20,525 nucleotides of DNA, taken from contig JBMOHS010000060.1 of assembly GCA_049317725.1 (NCBI GenBank), positions 1 through 20,525 on the forward strand, in the 5' to 3' direction. Below are positions 1 to 7,206 of this stretch, piece after piece. The translations under genes were made by a program, and so were the position numbers. This DNA comes from CAIOZW01 sp049317725 (lineage in GTDB: Bacteria; Acidobacteriota; Blastocatellia; RBC074). How positions within the stretch are numbered: position 1 is the stretch's first letter; each line of letters starts with the position of its first letter. The notes under the pieces were generated by a model. It was not told the origin of the DNA and searched no databases. It saw only the letters and a program-made list of their open reading frames with translations.

Positions 1-164
1 ATGGTCGTCCCTGGATCGACCCAACCAGGGGCTCGTATCGTGTCATTCGGGGCAGCGGGTGGAACTCCCGCGCCGTCGCCTGCCGGTCGGCGCACCGCGC
101 CGGGGACGGCCCTGGCTACCGGGCCGGCGATCTCGGGTTCCGCCTCCTGAGGACCTTACGCTAG
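1..164 (+). CDS. FGE-sulfatase (SUMF1-like) domain protein, 3' end only
   Basis: Read in the frame whose first whole codon is at position 3, this stretch encodes about 53 residues and stops with TAG at 162-164. The peptide has the C-terminal signature of formylglycine-generating-enzyme/SUMF1 domains: RVIRGSGW followed by NSRAVACRSAHR, a short Gly/Asp/Tyr stretch, and GDLGFRLLR at the end. Family members normally read RVLRGGSWNN...RSAYR...NIGFR. In this family the domain either oxidises a sulfatase cysteine or acts as a C-type-lectin-like binding module in larger proteins; the fragment cannot tell which. The 5' part, including any start, lies outside the window, and no start codon should be assigned here. 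An overlapping frame beginning at base 1 and ending at 150 is low-complexity Ala/Gly/Pro and is a shadow. The identification is confident, the exact role is not. Confidence 0.82.
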   Translation, partial: GRPWIDPTRGSYRVIRGSGWNSRAVACRSAHRAGDGPGYRAGDLGFRLLRTLR

Positions 165-223
165 AGCCCTTTTACCCTCTTACAAATTAGTAGTGAAACA
201 GCCGCCGGCAATGAGGTAACCCT

Positions 224-322
224 CGGCCGCGCCGGAGAGGGCCGCCGGGCGAGGCGCAAGCCGCCCGCGAGCCCTGACGGCGCGGCCGCGATTTTGGGGA
301 GAGGGGGAGCGAGTGCCTCCCC
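224..322 (+). other. Two GC-rich hairpins in the 3' region of the FGE-domain gene
   Basis: A perfect 10-bp stem is formed by 224-233 (CGGCCGCGCC) and 279-288 (GGCGCGGCCG). Inside it a smaller stem closes on a GCAA tetraloop (GGC-GCAA-GCC), a GNRA-type loop. A second hairpin pairs 304-309 (GGGGAG) with 317-322 (CTCCCC). Both lie between the stop codon at 164 and the terminator at 342. They could be part of a structured 3' untranslated region or of a small RNA. I found no match to RNase P, tmRNA, SRP RNA or a riboswitch consensus. Confidence 0.4.
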
Positions 323-341
323 ACCGTGCCCATCCGCCTCC

Positions 342-373
342 GGCCCGCTCTGGAAAACCAGAGCGGGCCTTTT
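342..373 (+). terminator. Rho-independent terminator, + strand
   Basis: A perfect 12-bp inverted repeat, GGCCCGCTCTGG (342-353) and CCAGAGCGGGCC (358-369), encloses an AAAA loop and is followed by TTTT at 370-373. The T-run is on the + strand side only, so it terminates transcripts coming from the FGE-domain gene. The opposite gene ends at 386, so the two transcription units converge here. Confidence 0.9.
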
Positions 374-385
374 CGTCAAAGAGGG

Positions 386-1654
386 TCACTGCCCATTCCA
401 GGAGAAGGTGAGGGCCGCGATCATCTGGAGGACCTCGAGCATCTTGAGCTTGCTGGTGGGGGCGATGACCTCGATCGAGAGGAAGACCTCGGGATGAGCG
501 AGGACCATCTTGACGGTCTTTTCCGGTTCGGAGAGGCGCCGGTCCTCACCGACGAAGTGATGAACGGTCGCGATCTGCTTCTCCAATCGCCCCTCGCCAA
601 GAAGGGGGAGCGTCTCGGTCTTGGTGTGAGCAAAGCCGGGGTTGGCGGAGAGGAGATCCTGGACGACGCTCTGTTGCCAGTTGGTCAGGGTGGCAGGGGT
701 CCAGACGTGTCCCGAGCGAGGGAGGCGGGCGACGATCCGCAGCCCCTCAGAGACGTACCCGCGCAGTTCGCTGAGGGCGGCATCCTGCGGGGTAAGGACG
801 GTGGTCAAGGTCTGGCTCTGGCCATCGGAAGAGCGGACGCGCTCGTGCTGGACTCGCCAATCGCGGGGAATGAGCAGTTGGAAGAGGCCTTGTGGGTCCT
901 TGTAAGGGTGGAAATTCTCGCGGATGAGGGCCTCGAGCTGCTCTCCGCGCTCCTTCTCCGACTCGCGCTCCTCCATTTGAGCGAGATCACGGAAGGAGTA
1001 GCGAATGGTCGCGGCCCCCTGCAGGGGGCGACGCAGGTAGTTGATCGGGAGGGCGAGACCGAGGGTCGGGCCATCGGCGACCCGAGCGGTGACGATTCCG
1101 ATCACCTCGCCGCGCTGATTGATGAGGGGGCCGCCGCTGTTGCCAGGGTAGATCGGGGCGGAGGTCTGGAGCATCTGGTGGGGGGGCTCCTCGCGGAGTT
1201 GGCTGATCAGTCCAGCGGAGACCGTTCCAGAGAGCCCCTTGGGGGTGCCGATCGCGACGACCCCCTCTCCCAGCCGAACCTGACTGGAGTTGCCGAGGGG
1301 GAGGGCAGGGAGGCTCTCTTCCGCGATCTTGAGGATGGCAAAGTCGAGGTCGCGATCGATTGCGACGGCGCCCCTCACCCGGTAGGTCCCGATCGTCGGG
1401 TTCTGAATCTCAACGGCTGCTGCCGACTTAATGACGTGATAGTTGGTGGCGATCAGACCGTCTTCCCGGACGATGAAGCCGCTGCCGAAGCCCATCTTCT
1501 GATTCTCCCCATCATAGGCGGTGACGGTGACGACCGACGGTTGAGAGCGCTGCGCGACAGAGGCGACCCAGCTCTCTTGTGCCTGGACGGCGCAGCTCGA
1601 CAGGGCCAGCAGCAATGCCAGCAGGGGCAGGTGGATGTGACGGATTCGATTCAT
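386..1654 (-). CDS. Exported trypsin-like (S1C/HtrA-type) serine protease without PDZ domain
   Basis: 422 residues. The N-terminus is a signal sequence with a possible lipobox (LSSC, Cys21), so it may be a lipoprotein; a signal peptidase I site after AQA is the alternative. The protease domain (about 30-210) carries the full triad in HtrA-type contexts: His73 in TNYHV, Asp104 in DLDFAILKI and Ser173 in PGNSGGPL. There is no PDZ domain. The last 190 or so residues form a separate region starting near FHPYKDPQGLFQLLIPRDW, which resembles small PsbP/DUF1795-like envelope domains, though I do not assign it firmly. The start is supported by AAGGAGG at 1663-1669, 8 bases upstream. It lies 129 bases downstream of the FHA gene on the same strand and may be the last gene of that run. 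A role in envelope protein quality control or regulated proteolysis is inferred. Confidence 0.88.
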   Translation of the reverse strand: MNRIRHIHLPLLALLLALSSCAVQAQESWVASVAQRSQPSVVTVTAYDGENQKMGFGSGFIVREDGLIATNYHVIKSAAAVEIQNPTIGTYRVRGAVAIDRDLDFAILKIAEESLPALPLGNSSQVRLGEGVVAIGTPKGLSGTVSAGLISQLREEPPHQMLQTSAPIYPGNSGGPLINQRGEVIGIVTARVADGPTLGLALPINYLRRPLQGAATIRYSFRDLAQMEERESEKERGEQLEALIRENFHPYKDPQGLFQLLIPRDWRVQHERVRSSDGQSQTLTTVLTPQDAALSELRGYVSEGLRIVARLPRSGHVWTPATLTNWQQSVVQDLLSANPGFAHTKTETLPLLGEGRLEKQIATVHHFVGEDRRLSEPEKTVKMVLAHPEVFLSIEVIAPTSKLKMLEVLQMIAALTFSWNGQ

Positions 1655-1783
1655 GATGGTCCCTCCTTCGGTTCGTGAGTCAGGTGGAGGCGGTCTCGGC
1701 CGCCGTCACCAACTAGAGCGTTGCCGCGCCGTTTTGGGGCTCACGGGAGGGGGACTCTCTTTTGATGGATGGCGATGGGCGGC

Positions 1784-2515
1784 TCAATCCAGCGGGGGCA
1801 CGACGAATTGGCAGCGGGCACGGCCGAGGTGGAGGAGGTCGCCGTGCTGGAGCGCGATGCCCCGCTGCTGGGTGGCAGTCATCATCCGTCCGCCACGCTC
1901 GACGGCGGTCCCGTGGCGGCTGTTCTCATCGAAGAGGACGAAGCAGGCCCGTGCCGGGTCGAATTCGATGCGGGCCTGGATGCGACCGACGCTCAGGTTG
2001 ATCTCATCCTGCTGGTCGGCGAAGACGAGGTCATTGCGGCGGATCAGGCGGCCGTGAAGATCAAGGACCTCCTCGGTGCGGCCGATGCGGATCAGGTCGC
2101 GGAGCGGGCAGCGCGTCGGCTCGGCCGTTCCGCGAGTGACGATCAACGTGGCGTCCGGGAGGGGCTTCTCCTGCTGCAGGTAGGAAATCTCGAAGCGCTC
2201 GCTCGCTGGGGCGTCCGCGGGGGCGATCGTCGTCTCGAGGGTCACGTCGAGGTCGCGCCAAGTCGCGACCTCGTGCCGCTGAAGGAGCTCGCGGAGGTGG
2301 CGCTGCAGTTGCTGATCCCCGAAGGCGGCGCGAAAGGTGCTCTCCTCCTCCGGGGTCGCGCAGCGGAGTCGAATGATCAATCGGTTGAACGGGAAGATCT
2401 TCCGGCCCCCTTGGATCACCTGCAGGCGATCTTCGATGGCCCGGCAGAGGTGGTTGGCGACGACGATCGGTTCGGCATCGCTCTGGTCGGCAAGGATTTT
2501 TTTGAGCCAGTTCAT
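1784..2515 (-). CDS. FhaA-like protein: DUF3662-type N-terminus plus divergent FHA domain
   Basis: 243 residues, probably cytoplasmic. The start is the ATG of MNWLKKIL at 2515, in the 34-base gap after the SEDS-PBP stop; the same frame runs upstream only as a shadow of that gene. Residues 1-112 resemble the N-terminal domain of mycobacterial FhaA (DUF3662) in spacing and hydrophobic pattern. Residues 142-238 form an FHA fold: IGR at 144-146, a DEN-SRHGT turn at 196-203, and a final LGR/FVV strand. FHA domains bind phosphothreonine on kinase substrates. Here the usual SRxH is GRIQ (177-180) and the usual NG is HG (201-202), so two contact positions are changed while Arg146 remains. Its place directly after a cell-wall synthase matches FhaA, which in mycobacteria is tied to peptidoglycan synthesis. 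The SD is weak (GGGGG 13 bases upstream), which suggests coupling to the gene before it. Confidence 0.8.
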   Translation of the reverse strand: MNWLKKILADQSDAEPIVVANHLCRAIEDRLQVIQGGRKIFPFNRLIIRLRCATPEEESTFRAAFGDQQLQRHLRELLQRHEVATWRDLDVTLETTIAPADAPASERFEISYLQQEKPLPDATLIVTRGTAEPTRCPLRDLIRIGRTEEVLDLHGRLIRRNDLVFADQQDEINLSVGRIQARIEFDPARACFVLFDENSRHGTAVERGGRMMTATQQRGIALQHGDLLHLGRARCQFVVPPLD

Positions 2516-2549
2516 GATGGGTGAGAGCCCCCAGACGATTATGGGACGG

Positions 2550-5500
2550 TCATTGGATGAGGCCAAGCCGGCTGGCCTCTCGCGCGACAAGCTCGGCGAC
2601 CGGTGCAGCGGCCAAGCGCCCAGAGCCACCATTCTCGACCAGGACCGAGAAGGCGATGGGACGCGGGCTGTCGAACGGGGCGAGGCCGATGAACCAGCCG
2701 TGCGCGGGCTGCTTCTCTTCATAGAAGGCCGGGCGCAGGCCGGGCGGGATTGGATCTCCCCGTTTCCAATCGAGGTAGAGCAGATGGCCCTCCGCATCCC
2801 GAAAGCCCGGGCGCTTGCCCTGCATGTAGCGGAGACGGGCCTTGACCTGGGCGGTGCCGGTCTTGCCGGCGAGGGAGGAGGCCGCGAGGTTGTTGGCGGT
2901 CCCGCGCGTGACGACGCCGCGCATCGACCGGATGAGCGTCTGCGCCGTGGCTGGGCTGACCAGCCTGACCCCCGGAGTGGTGCGGCGGTTGCTGTCGTCG
3001 ATGACCCAACGGCCGGGCTCGAAGACCCCGCCGTTGGCGACAGTCGCCGCGACGCGGGCCATCTGGAAGGGGGTCGCGACCACCTGGCCCTGGCCATACC
3101 CCGCCTGCAGCAGGTTCTCTCCTTCGGCCAAGATCTCTGCTGGTAAGCGGGTGGCGTCACGGACCGTTGCCCGGATGCACAGCAGCTCGGTCATTTCGAG
3201 CAGCTTCTCCGGCCCCATCTTCAATCCAAGCTGGGCAAAGTAGGCGTTGCAGGAGTGGACGATCGCCTCCTCCAGATCGGGGAGTCCGTGGGCGGCATCC
3301 CCGCTCGCGTCGAGCACCGCGCGCCGGAATCCCGGAATCAGCATCCCGACCCGTCCATTGCCCTGGGATTGACACGGGAACCGCTGGGTCTCACGCTCGC
3401 CACCGGGGCCACGCAGCGCGGCCATGGCGGTGACGATCTTGAAGGTCGAGCCCGGCGGTCGCAGGGCGGCGAAGGCCCGGTCGACGAGATTATCCGGCGG
3501 GGGGATCGGCAGCCCCAGTTGAATCGGGCTCTCCGTCGCCAGCGCTCCTGGCCAGGGGTAACTGACCGCGGCGAGGAGGTCTCCCGTCGGCGGGTCGATC
3601 ACCACCACCGCTCCCCGCTTGACGGCCGCCGTCCGCAGTCGCTCAGCGAGGATCTCAGAGGCTCGCAACTGCAAGCGAATATCGATCGACAAACGCACAT
3701 CCCGCTCCCGGTCGAGAAGGGCCCTCACTGCGGGGTGGTCCGGATTGCGACGGTGCCTGAATAAGGGGAGGATCTCGCGGTAGTCGCGCCGGATGACCAT
3801 CGTCTGCCGCCGGTTGGCTTGCGCCTCCTCGGTCAGTGAATCGAGGCCGGCTTCGGCAGTCGCCTCGTCCGCCCCCTTCTGCTGGACGACGACGATCGTT
3901 CCCGGCTTTGGGTCGCCCTCCTCCTCGTCCGACTCCTCTTTTCCAGCAGGGGCGGCCGTGACGACCCGCAGCGGCACCCGCTCGCCCCGATCGTTGAAGC
4001 CGCGCAGCCGGCTGAAGTAATCCCGCTCGATGTAGATCGTCGCCGGCGCCCCCCAATTCACCCGCGTATTGAGATCGCCCAGCAGGTGGAAGAGCTTGGC
4101 ACCAAACGGGTAGAGCCGCGGTGCCTTCTGCTGGCACAACTGGTCAAGATCGACGCCCAGCCCCGTCAGCACCTCCCGCTTCTCCTGTAGGTGACGGCAG
4201 TCGCTGGTCGCCAGCGGGATCCCGTTCCGGTCGCGAATCGTTCCGGTCTGTATCATCCGCGCGGCCTCGAGCAGCCGCTGGTTGTACTGGTAGGCATATG
4301 TTTGATTACCCAGCTCGACGAGCACCCCCCGCAACAAGACGTCGTCGGCCCGCACCACTTGGACATATCCCGCCATCCCCACGACCAGCAGCGCCAGCGA
4401 GCCCATCAGCCAGCCGATCCGCCGAACCGGGACGGCAAAGTTCCCCGTCCGGGGGCGACTCGTCCCGCGCGCCGAGATCGCCGCGATCAGCCCCAAATTG
4501 ACAAAGTTGGCGATCATCGAACTCTTGCCCCAGCTCAGGAAAGGTGAGACGACGCCGGAGAGGGGAAAGAGTCCGAGGATCCCGTGCGTGATCAGCAGGA
4601 TCTGCCACCCGGTGATCAGCGTCAGCCCCAGGGCGAGGAAGAGGTCGTAATCGGTCCCGGCGTGGAGCGCTGCCCGCAAGGATCGGATTGTCAGCCCCGC
4701 GTAGAGCCCCACGATCAGCACGACCGCCACCCAACCCCACTCCTCCCCAATCGACGAGATGATCAGATCCGTATGGCCGGCCGGGATCGTTGCCGTCTCC
4801 CCCAGCCCAGGACCCGTCCCCGTCCAGCCCCCGCTGGCGAGCGCCCAGAGCGAGTGGGCAATCTGGTCCCCCCCGCGCAGCCCATTGTTCCAGACGTCGA
4901 GAAAGATGTGGATGCGCTTGACCACCGTCCACGGCTCTCCGAGGTAGAATGCCCCGATCAGCCCCCCCAGCACGATTGCCAGTCCGCCCCCAATCAGGAG
5001 GTACCGTCCTCGCGCCACGGCGTAGAGCGAGAGGAAGACCAGCCCGAGGATCAGCGCCGGCCCGAGGTCCTTCTGCAGGAAGAAGAAGAGCACCACCACT
5101 CCCATGGCGATGACGACCGGCAGGAAGAAGACCAGGCGGGGTGACTTGACCCGGGCCAGCAGCTGGAAGATTCCACGACCCGCGCCCCCCTTCTCGTGGA
5201 GATGGCGGAGAAACTCCCAGTGCCGCTCGAAGTAGGCCGCCAAGTAGAAGACGACCAGCAGCCGGATGACCTCGACCGGCTGGAACGGCCCGAGGTTGAC
5301 CCGGGCGTCACTCCCGCCCGGCGCACTGCCGAAGAGCAGCAAGGCCCCGGAGAGGACGATCCCGATCGCCAATGGCACACGCGGGGCTCGCCGGAACCAG
5401 CTCTTGACGTGCCGGATCAGCACCAGCCGATCGCTGAGGCTGGCCACCACCAGCCCTCCCAGCCCAGCGAGGATCCCGACCGTGTAGTCCTGGAAGCTGA

Positions 5501-6296
5501 GCGTATCCCGCAGGGGATCCCGCATCCCGGAGATCACCAGAAATCCGATTCCGCAGAGCAGCCCGCTGATCGGCAACAGGAACTGGTCCCCGCGGAAGTT
5601 GCTCACGGACCAGACGAGGTGGACCAGAAAGAGCCCGGCGATCAATCCCCAGAAGCTCCACCGCAGGGCCCGCCAGAAGGCGTCCGGCCTCCGGACAACC
5701 AACTCCGGCTTGATCTGGCTGACGATCGTTGGGCGTTGGAACGGCGAGATCACTTCCGTCGGGGCATCCTCCCTCCCCGAGTGCGTCCTCATCCACCTCC
5801 AACCTGAGGCCGCGACCCGTTCGGCGCGTCGCTGCGCCAGCCGGTCCCTCGCCGCGATCCGCTCTTCCAGAGCCTTCCGTAACGGGCTCTCCGCTGGCAG
5901 TTGCGCGATCTCCGCCCGGGGGACCCGCAGATCCCGGTTGAGGCTGCCGACGTGGGCGACGGCCCGGCGCCGCTCCTTGACAAAGCGCAGGATGACCCCG
6001 GCAAGGTAGGTGCGATCGGCCTCGTTCTCCAACCCTCTCAGCACTGGCAGCAGCTGCTCTGGCTGCTCCACCTCGTTGAGGGCCACGATCTCTCCCCGGG
6101 CGATCCGTGACTCGATCGCCGCGAAAGAGGGCTCGCCCGGGGGAGCGCTGAGGTTGGCCTCCAACCTCCACATCCCCCCGAAGAGGAGAAGCGCGATCCC
6201 GATCAGCAGCAACAGCTCGATCCGGCGGAAGGAGTGGCCCACCGCCGGCGACTCTTTCCGCTGGCGATCTCCGGCCAGATTGACGTATGTCTTCAT
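2550..6296 (-). CDS. Fused SEDS peptidoglycan polymerase (FtsW/RodA) and class B PBP transpeptidase
   Basis: 1248 residues in one uninterrupted frame. One membrane segment (28-44) is followed by an extra domain of about 160 residues rich in charged helices. The SEDS part (about 208-609) has roughly eleven membrane segments and family motifs: NLGPFQP (334-340), QKDLGPAL (408-415), GWTGTGPGLG (490-499), GHTD with the catalytic-type Asp510, IGEEWG (516-521) and FLSWGKSS (586-593). The PBP part begins with a membrane segment (628-647) and the pedestal motif GTIRDRNG (685-692). Its transpeptidase motifs are STFK (Ser950, Lys953), SCN (1015-1017) and KTG (1145-1147). Together these would polymerise glycan from lipid II and cross-link it, outside the cytoplasmic membrane. 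In most bacteria the two are separate partners (RodA-PBP2, FtsW-FtsI). ATG at 6296 lies 28 bases after the phosphatase stop. Which pair it replaces, elongation or division, cannot be told from sequence alone. Confidence 0.95.
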   Translation of the reverse strand: MKTYVNLAGDRQRKESPAVGHSFRRIELLLLIGIALLLFGGMWRLEANLSAPPGEPSFAAIESRIARGEIVALNEVEQPEQLLPVLRGLENEADRTYLAGVILRFVKERRRAVAHVGSLNRDLRVPRAEIAQLPAESPLRKALEERIAARDRLAQRRAERVAASGWRWMRTHSGREDAPTEVISPFQRPTIVSQIKPELVVRRPDAFWRALRWSFWGLIAGLFLVHLVWSVSNFRGDQFLLPISGLLCGIGFLVISGMRDPLRDTLSFQDYTVGILAGLGGLVVASLSDRLVLIRHVKSWFRRAPRVPLAIGIVLSGALLLFGSAPGGSDARVNLGPFQPVEVIRLLVVFYLAAYFERHWEFLRHLHEKGGAGRGIFQLLARVKSPRLVFFLPVVIAMGVVVLFFFLQKDLGPALILGLVFLSLYAVARGRYLLIGGGLAIVLGGLIGAFYLGEPWTVVKRIHIFLDVWNNGLRGGDQIAHSLWALASGGWTGTGPGLGETATIPAGHTDLIISSIGEEWGWVAVVLIVGLYAGLTIRSLRAALHAGTDYDLFLALGLTLITGWQILLITHGILGLFPLSGVVSPFLSWGKSSMIANFVNLGLIAAISARGTSRPRTGNFAVPVRRIGWLMGSLALLVVGMAGYVQVVRADDVLLRGVLVELGNQTYAYQYNQRLLEAARMIQTGTIRDRNGIPLATSDCRHLQEKREVLTGLGVDLDQLCQQKAPRLYPFGAKLFHLLGDLNTRVNWGAPATIYIERDYFSRLRGFNDRGERVPLRVVTAAPAGKEESDEEEGDPKPGTIVVVQQKGADEATAEAGLDSLTEEAQANRRQTMVIRRDYREILPLFRHRRNPDHPAVRALLDRERDVRLSIDIRLQLRASEILAERLRTAAVKRGAVVVIDPPTGDLLAAVSYPWPGALATESPIQLGLPIPPPDNLVDRAFAALRPPGSTFKIVTAMAALRGPGGERETQRFPCQSQGNGRVGMLIPGFRRAVLDASGDAAHGLPDLEEAIVHSCNAYFAQLGLKMGPEKLLEMTELLCIRATVRDATRLPAEILAEGENLLQAGYGQGQVVATPFQMARVAATVANGGVFEPGRWVIDDSNRRTTPGVRLVSPATAQTLIRSMRGVVTRGTANNLAASSLAGKTGTAQVKARLRYMQGKRPGFRDAEGHLLYLDWKRGDPIPPGLRPAFYEEKQPAHGWFIGLAPFDSPRPIAFSVLVENGGSGRLAAAPVAELVAREASRLGLIQ

Positions 6297-6324
6297 GATC
6301 CCGCCCCGTTTCTGCCCCGCTTGG

Positions 6325-7206
6325 CTATCTCGATATCAGATCGATCATCCAGGCAGTCGCCAGACTGGTGAGGATCGCGACCATCCCGGAGATGACCAGC
6401 AACTCCCGCACGGAGAACCGGTACCGCTCGATGATCGGTACGGATTCCAACCAGCTGGGGACATAGACAACCGTCACATTGTCGCGGCCTCCGGCCTCGT
6501 TGGCCGCCCCAATCAGCGCCTCGACCACCGCGACGGCGTCCGCACGATGGGTCGCCTCGATCCGGGAGATCTCCTCCCGGGTCAGCAGATCGGTCAAGCC
6601 ATCACTGCAGAGAAGGATCGACTCCCCCGGTGCCACCCGTCGCTCGATCACCTCGACGAACCCACTGTCCTCCGGGGAGTGGAGTTCACTCCCGACATCC
6701 CGCGAGACCTCGTTCCGCCGCGGATGTCGCATCGCCTCGACCTCGGCCAGCAGCCCTCCATCCTCGATCAGCCCGATCGGGGAGTGGTCCGGCGTGATCT
6801 TGACCGCCTTCCCCTGGTGCAGCACGTAGAGCCTGGTATCGCCGACGTGCCCGATCGTCAGCTTCTCCCGCTCGATCAGGGCGACCGTCAGCACACAGCC
6901 CATCCCCCTCCACTCCGGGTGCTGTTGCCCCTGGCGAAAGATCTCGTTGTTGGCAAGCGTGATCGCTTCGCGCAGCCGTTCCTCAGCGCTTCCCGTCGGC
7001 CAGGCCATCCGCTTGACGATGATGTCCCGGGCAATTCCGGCGGCCACCTCCCCGGCCGCCCTCCCACCCATTCCGTCGATGACGGCATAGAGGCCAAGCG
7101 CGTTGTCACAGAGGAAGTTGTCCTCGTTATTTTCGCGGACACGCCCCTGGTCACTTCGACCGTACCCGGCAATGACCCGTTCCACGAGCGGTAGCTTCGA
7201 GATCAT
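6325..7206 (-). CDS. PP2C-type Ser/Thr protein phosphatase with C-terminal membrane anchor (PstP-like)
   Basis: 293 residues. All PPM/PP2C metal-binding motifs are present: RENNEDNF with Asp29, DGMGG with Asp44-Gly45, GHVGDTRLY with Asp123, SDGLTD with Asp202, and GGRDNVTVV with Asp242. A hydrophobic segment (about 268-288) close to the C-terminus should anchor it with the catalytic domain in the cytoplasm, as in mycobacterial PstP, though the extracytoplasmic tail here is only a few residues. It would dephosphorylate the neighbouring kinase and its substrates. The ATG at 7206 overlaps the stop of the preceding FHA gene as ATGA, which points to translational coupling and matched expression of the FHA adaptor and phosphatase. 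The next gene, the SEDS-PBP fusion, starts 28 bases on. Family and reaction are certain; the substrates are inferred from position. Confidence 0.95.
   Translation of the reverse strand: MISKLPLVERVIAGYGRSDQGRVRENNEDNFLCDNALGLYAVIDGMGGRAAGEVAAGIARDIIVKRMAWPTGSAEERLREAITLANNEIFRQGQQHPEWRGMGCVLTVALIEREKLTIGHVGDTRLYVLHQGKAVKITPDHSPIGLIEDGGLLAEVEAMRHPRRNEVSRDVGSELHSPEDSGFVEVIERRVAPGESILLCSDGLTDLLTREEISRIEATHRADAVAVVEALIGAANEAGGRDNVTVVYVPSWLESVPIIERYRFSVRELLVISGMVAILTSLATAWMIDLISR

Noticed and set aside
1..150. First-frame open stretch beginning with ATG at base 1
   Set aside because: The peptide is Ala/Gly/Pro low complexity, while the third frame over the same bases encodes a clear FGE-type C-terminus.
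165..341. RNase P, tmRNA, SRP RNA or a riboswitch in the hairpin-rich region
   Set aside because: None of the conserved cores of these RNAs is found on either strand; only generic hairpins are seen.
326..1678. Long + strand open frame of 450 codons
   Set aside because: It lies antisense to the trypsin-like protease, which has a full catalytic triad, signal peptide and SD. The + strand translation has no recognisable domain and arises from high GC content.
1683..1710. Hairpin between protease and FHA genes as a terminator
   Set aside because: The stem (GGCGG/CCGCC with outer GGTG/CACC) has a mismatch and no T-run on the - strand, so it cannot be called an intrinsic terminator.
2516..3160. 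Upstream extension of the FhaA-like frame to 3160
   Set aside because: The extra 215 codons overlap the PBP transpeptidase domain in another frame and are Ser/Arg/Pro-rich, as expected of a shadow. The ATG at 2515 gives a complete FhaA-like protein.
5196..6171. Overlapping open frames on both strands across the SEDS region
   Set aside because: They are low-complexity Pro/Arg/Gln-rich shadows of the membrane-protein frame, which carries the SEDS motifs.
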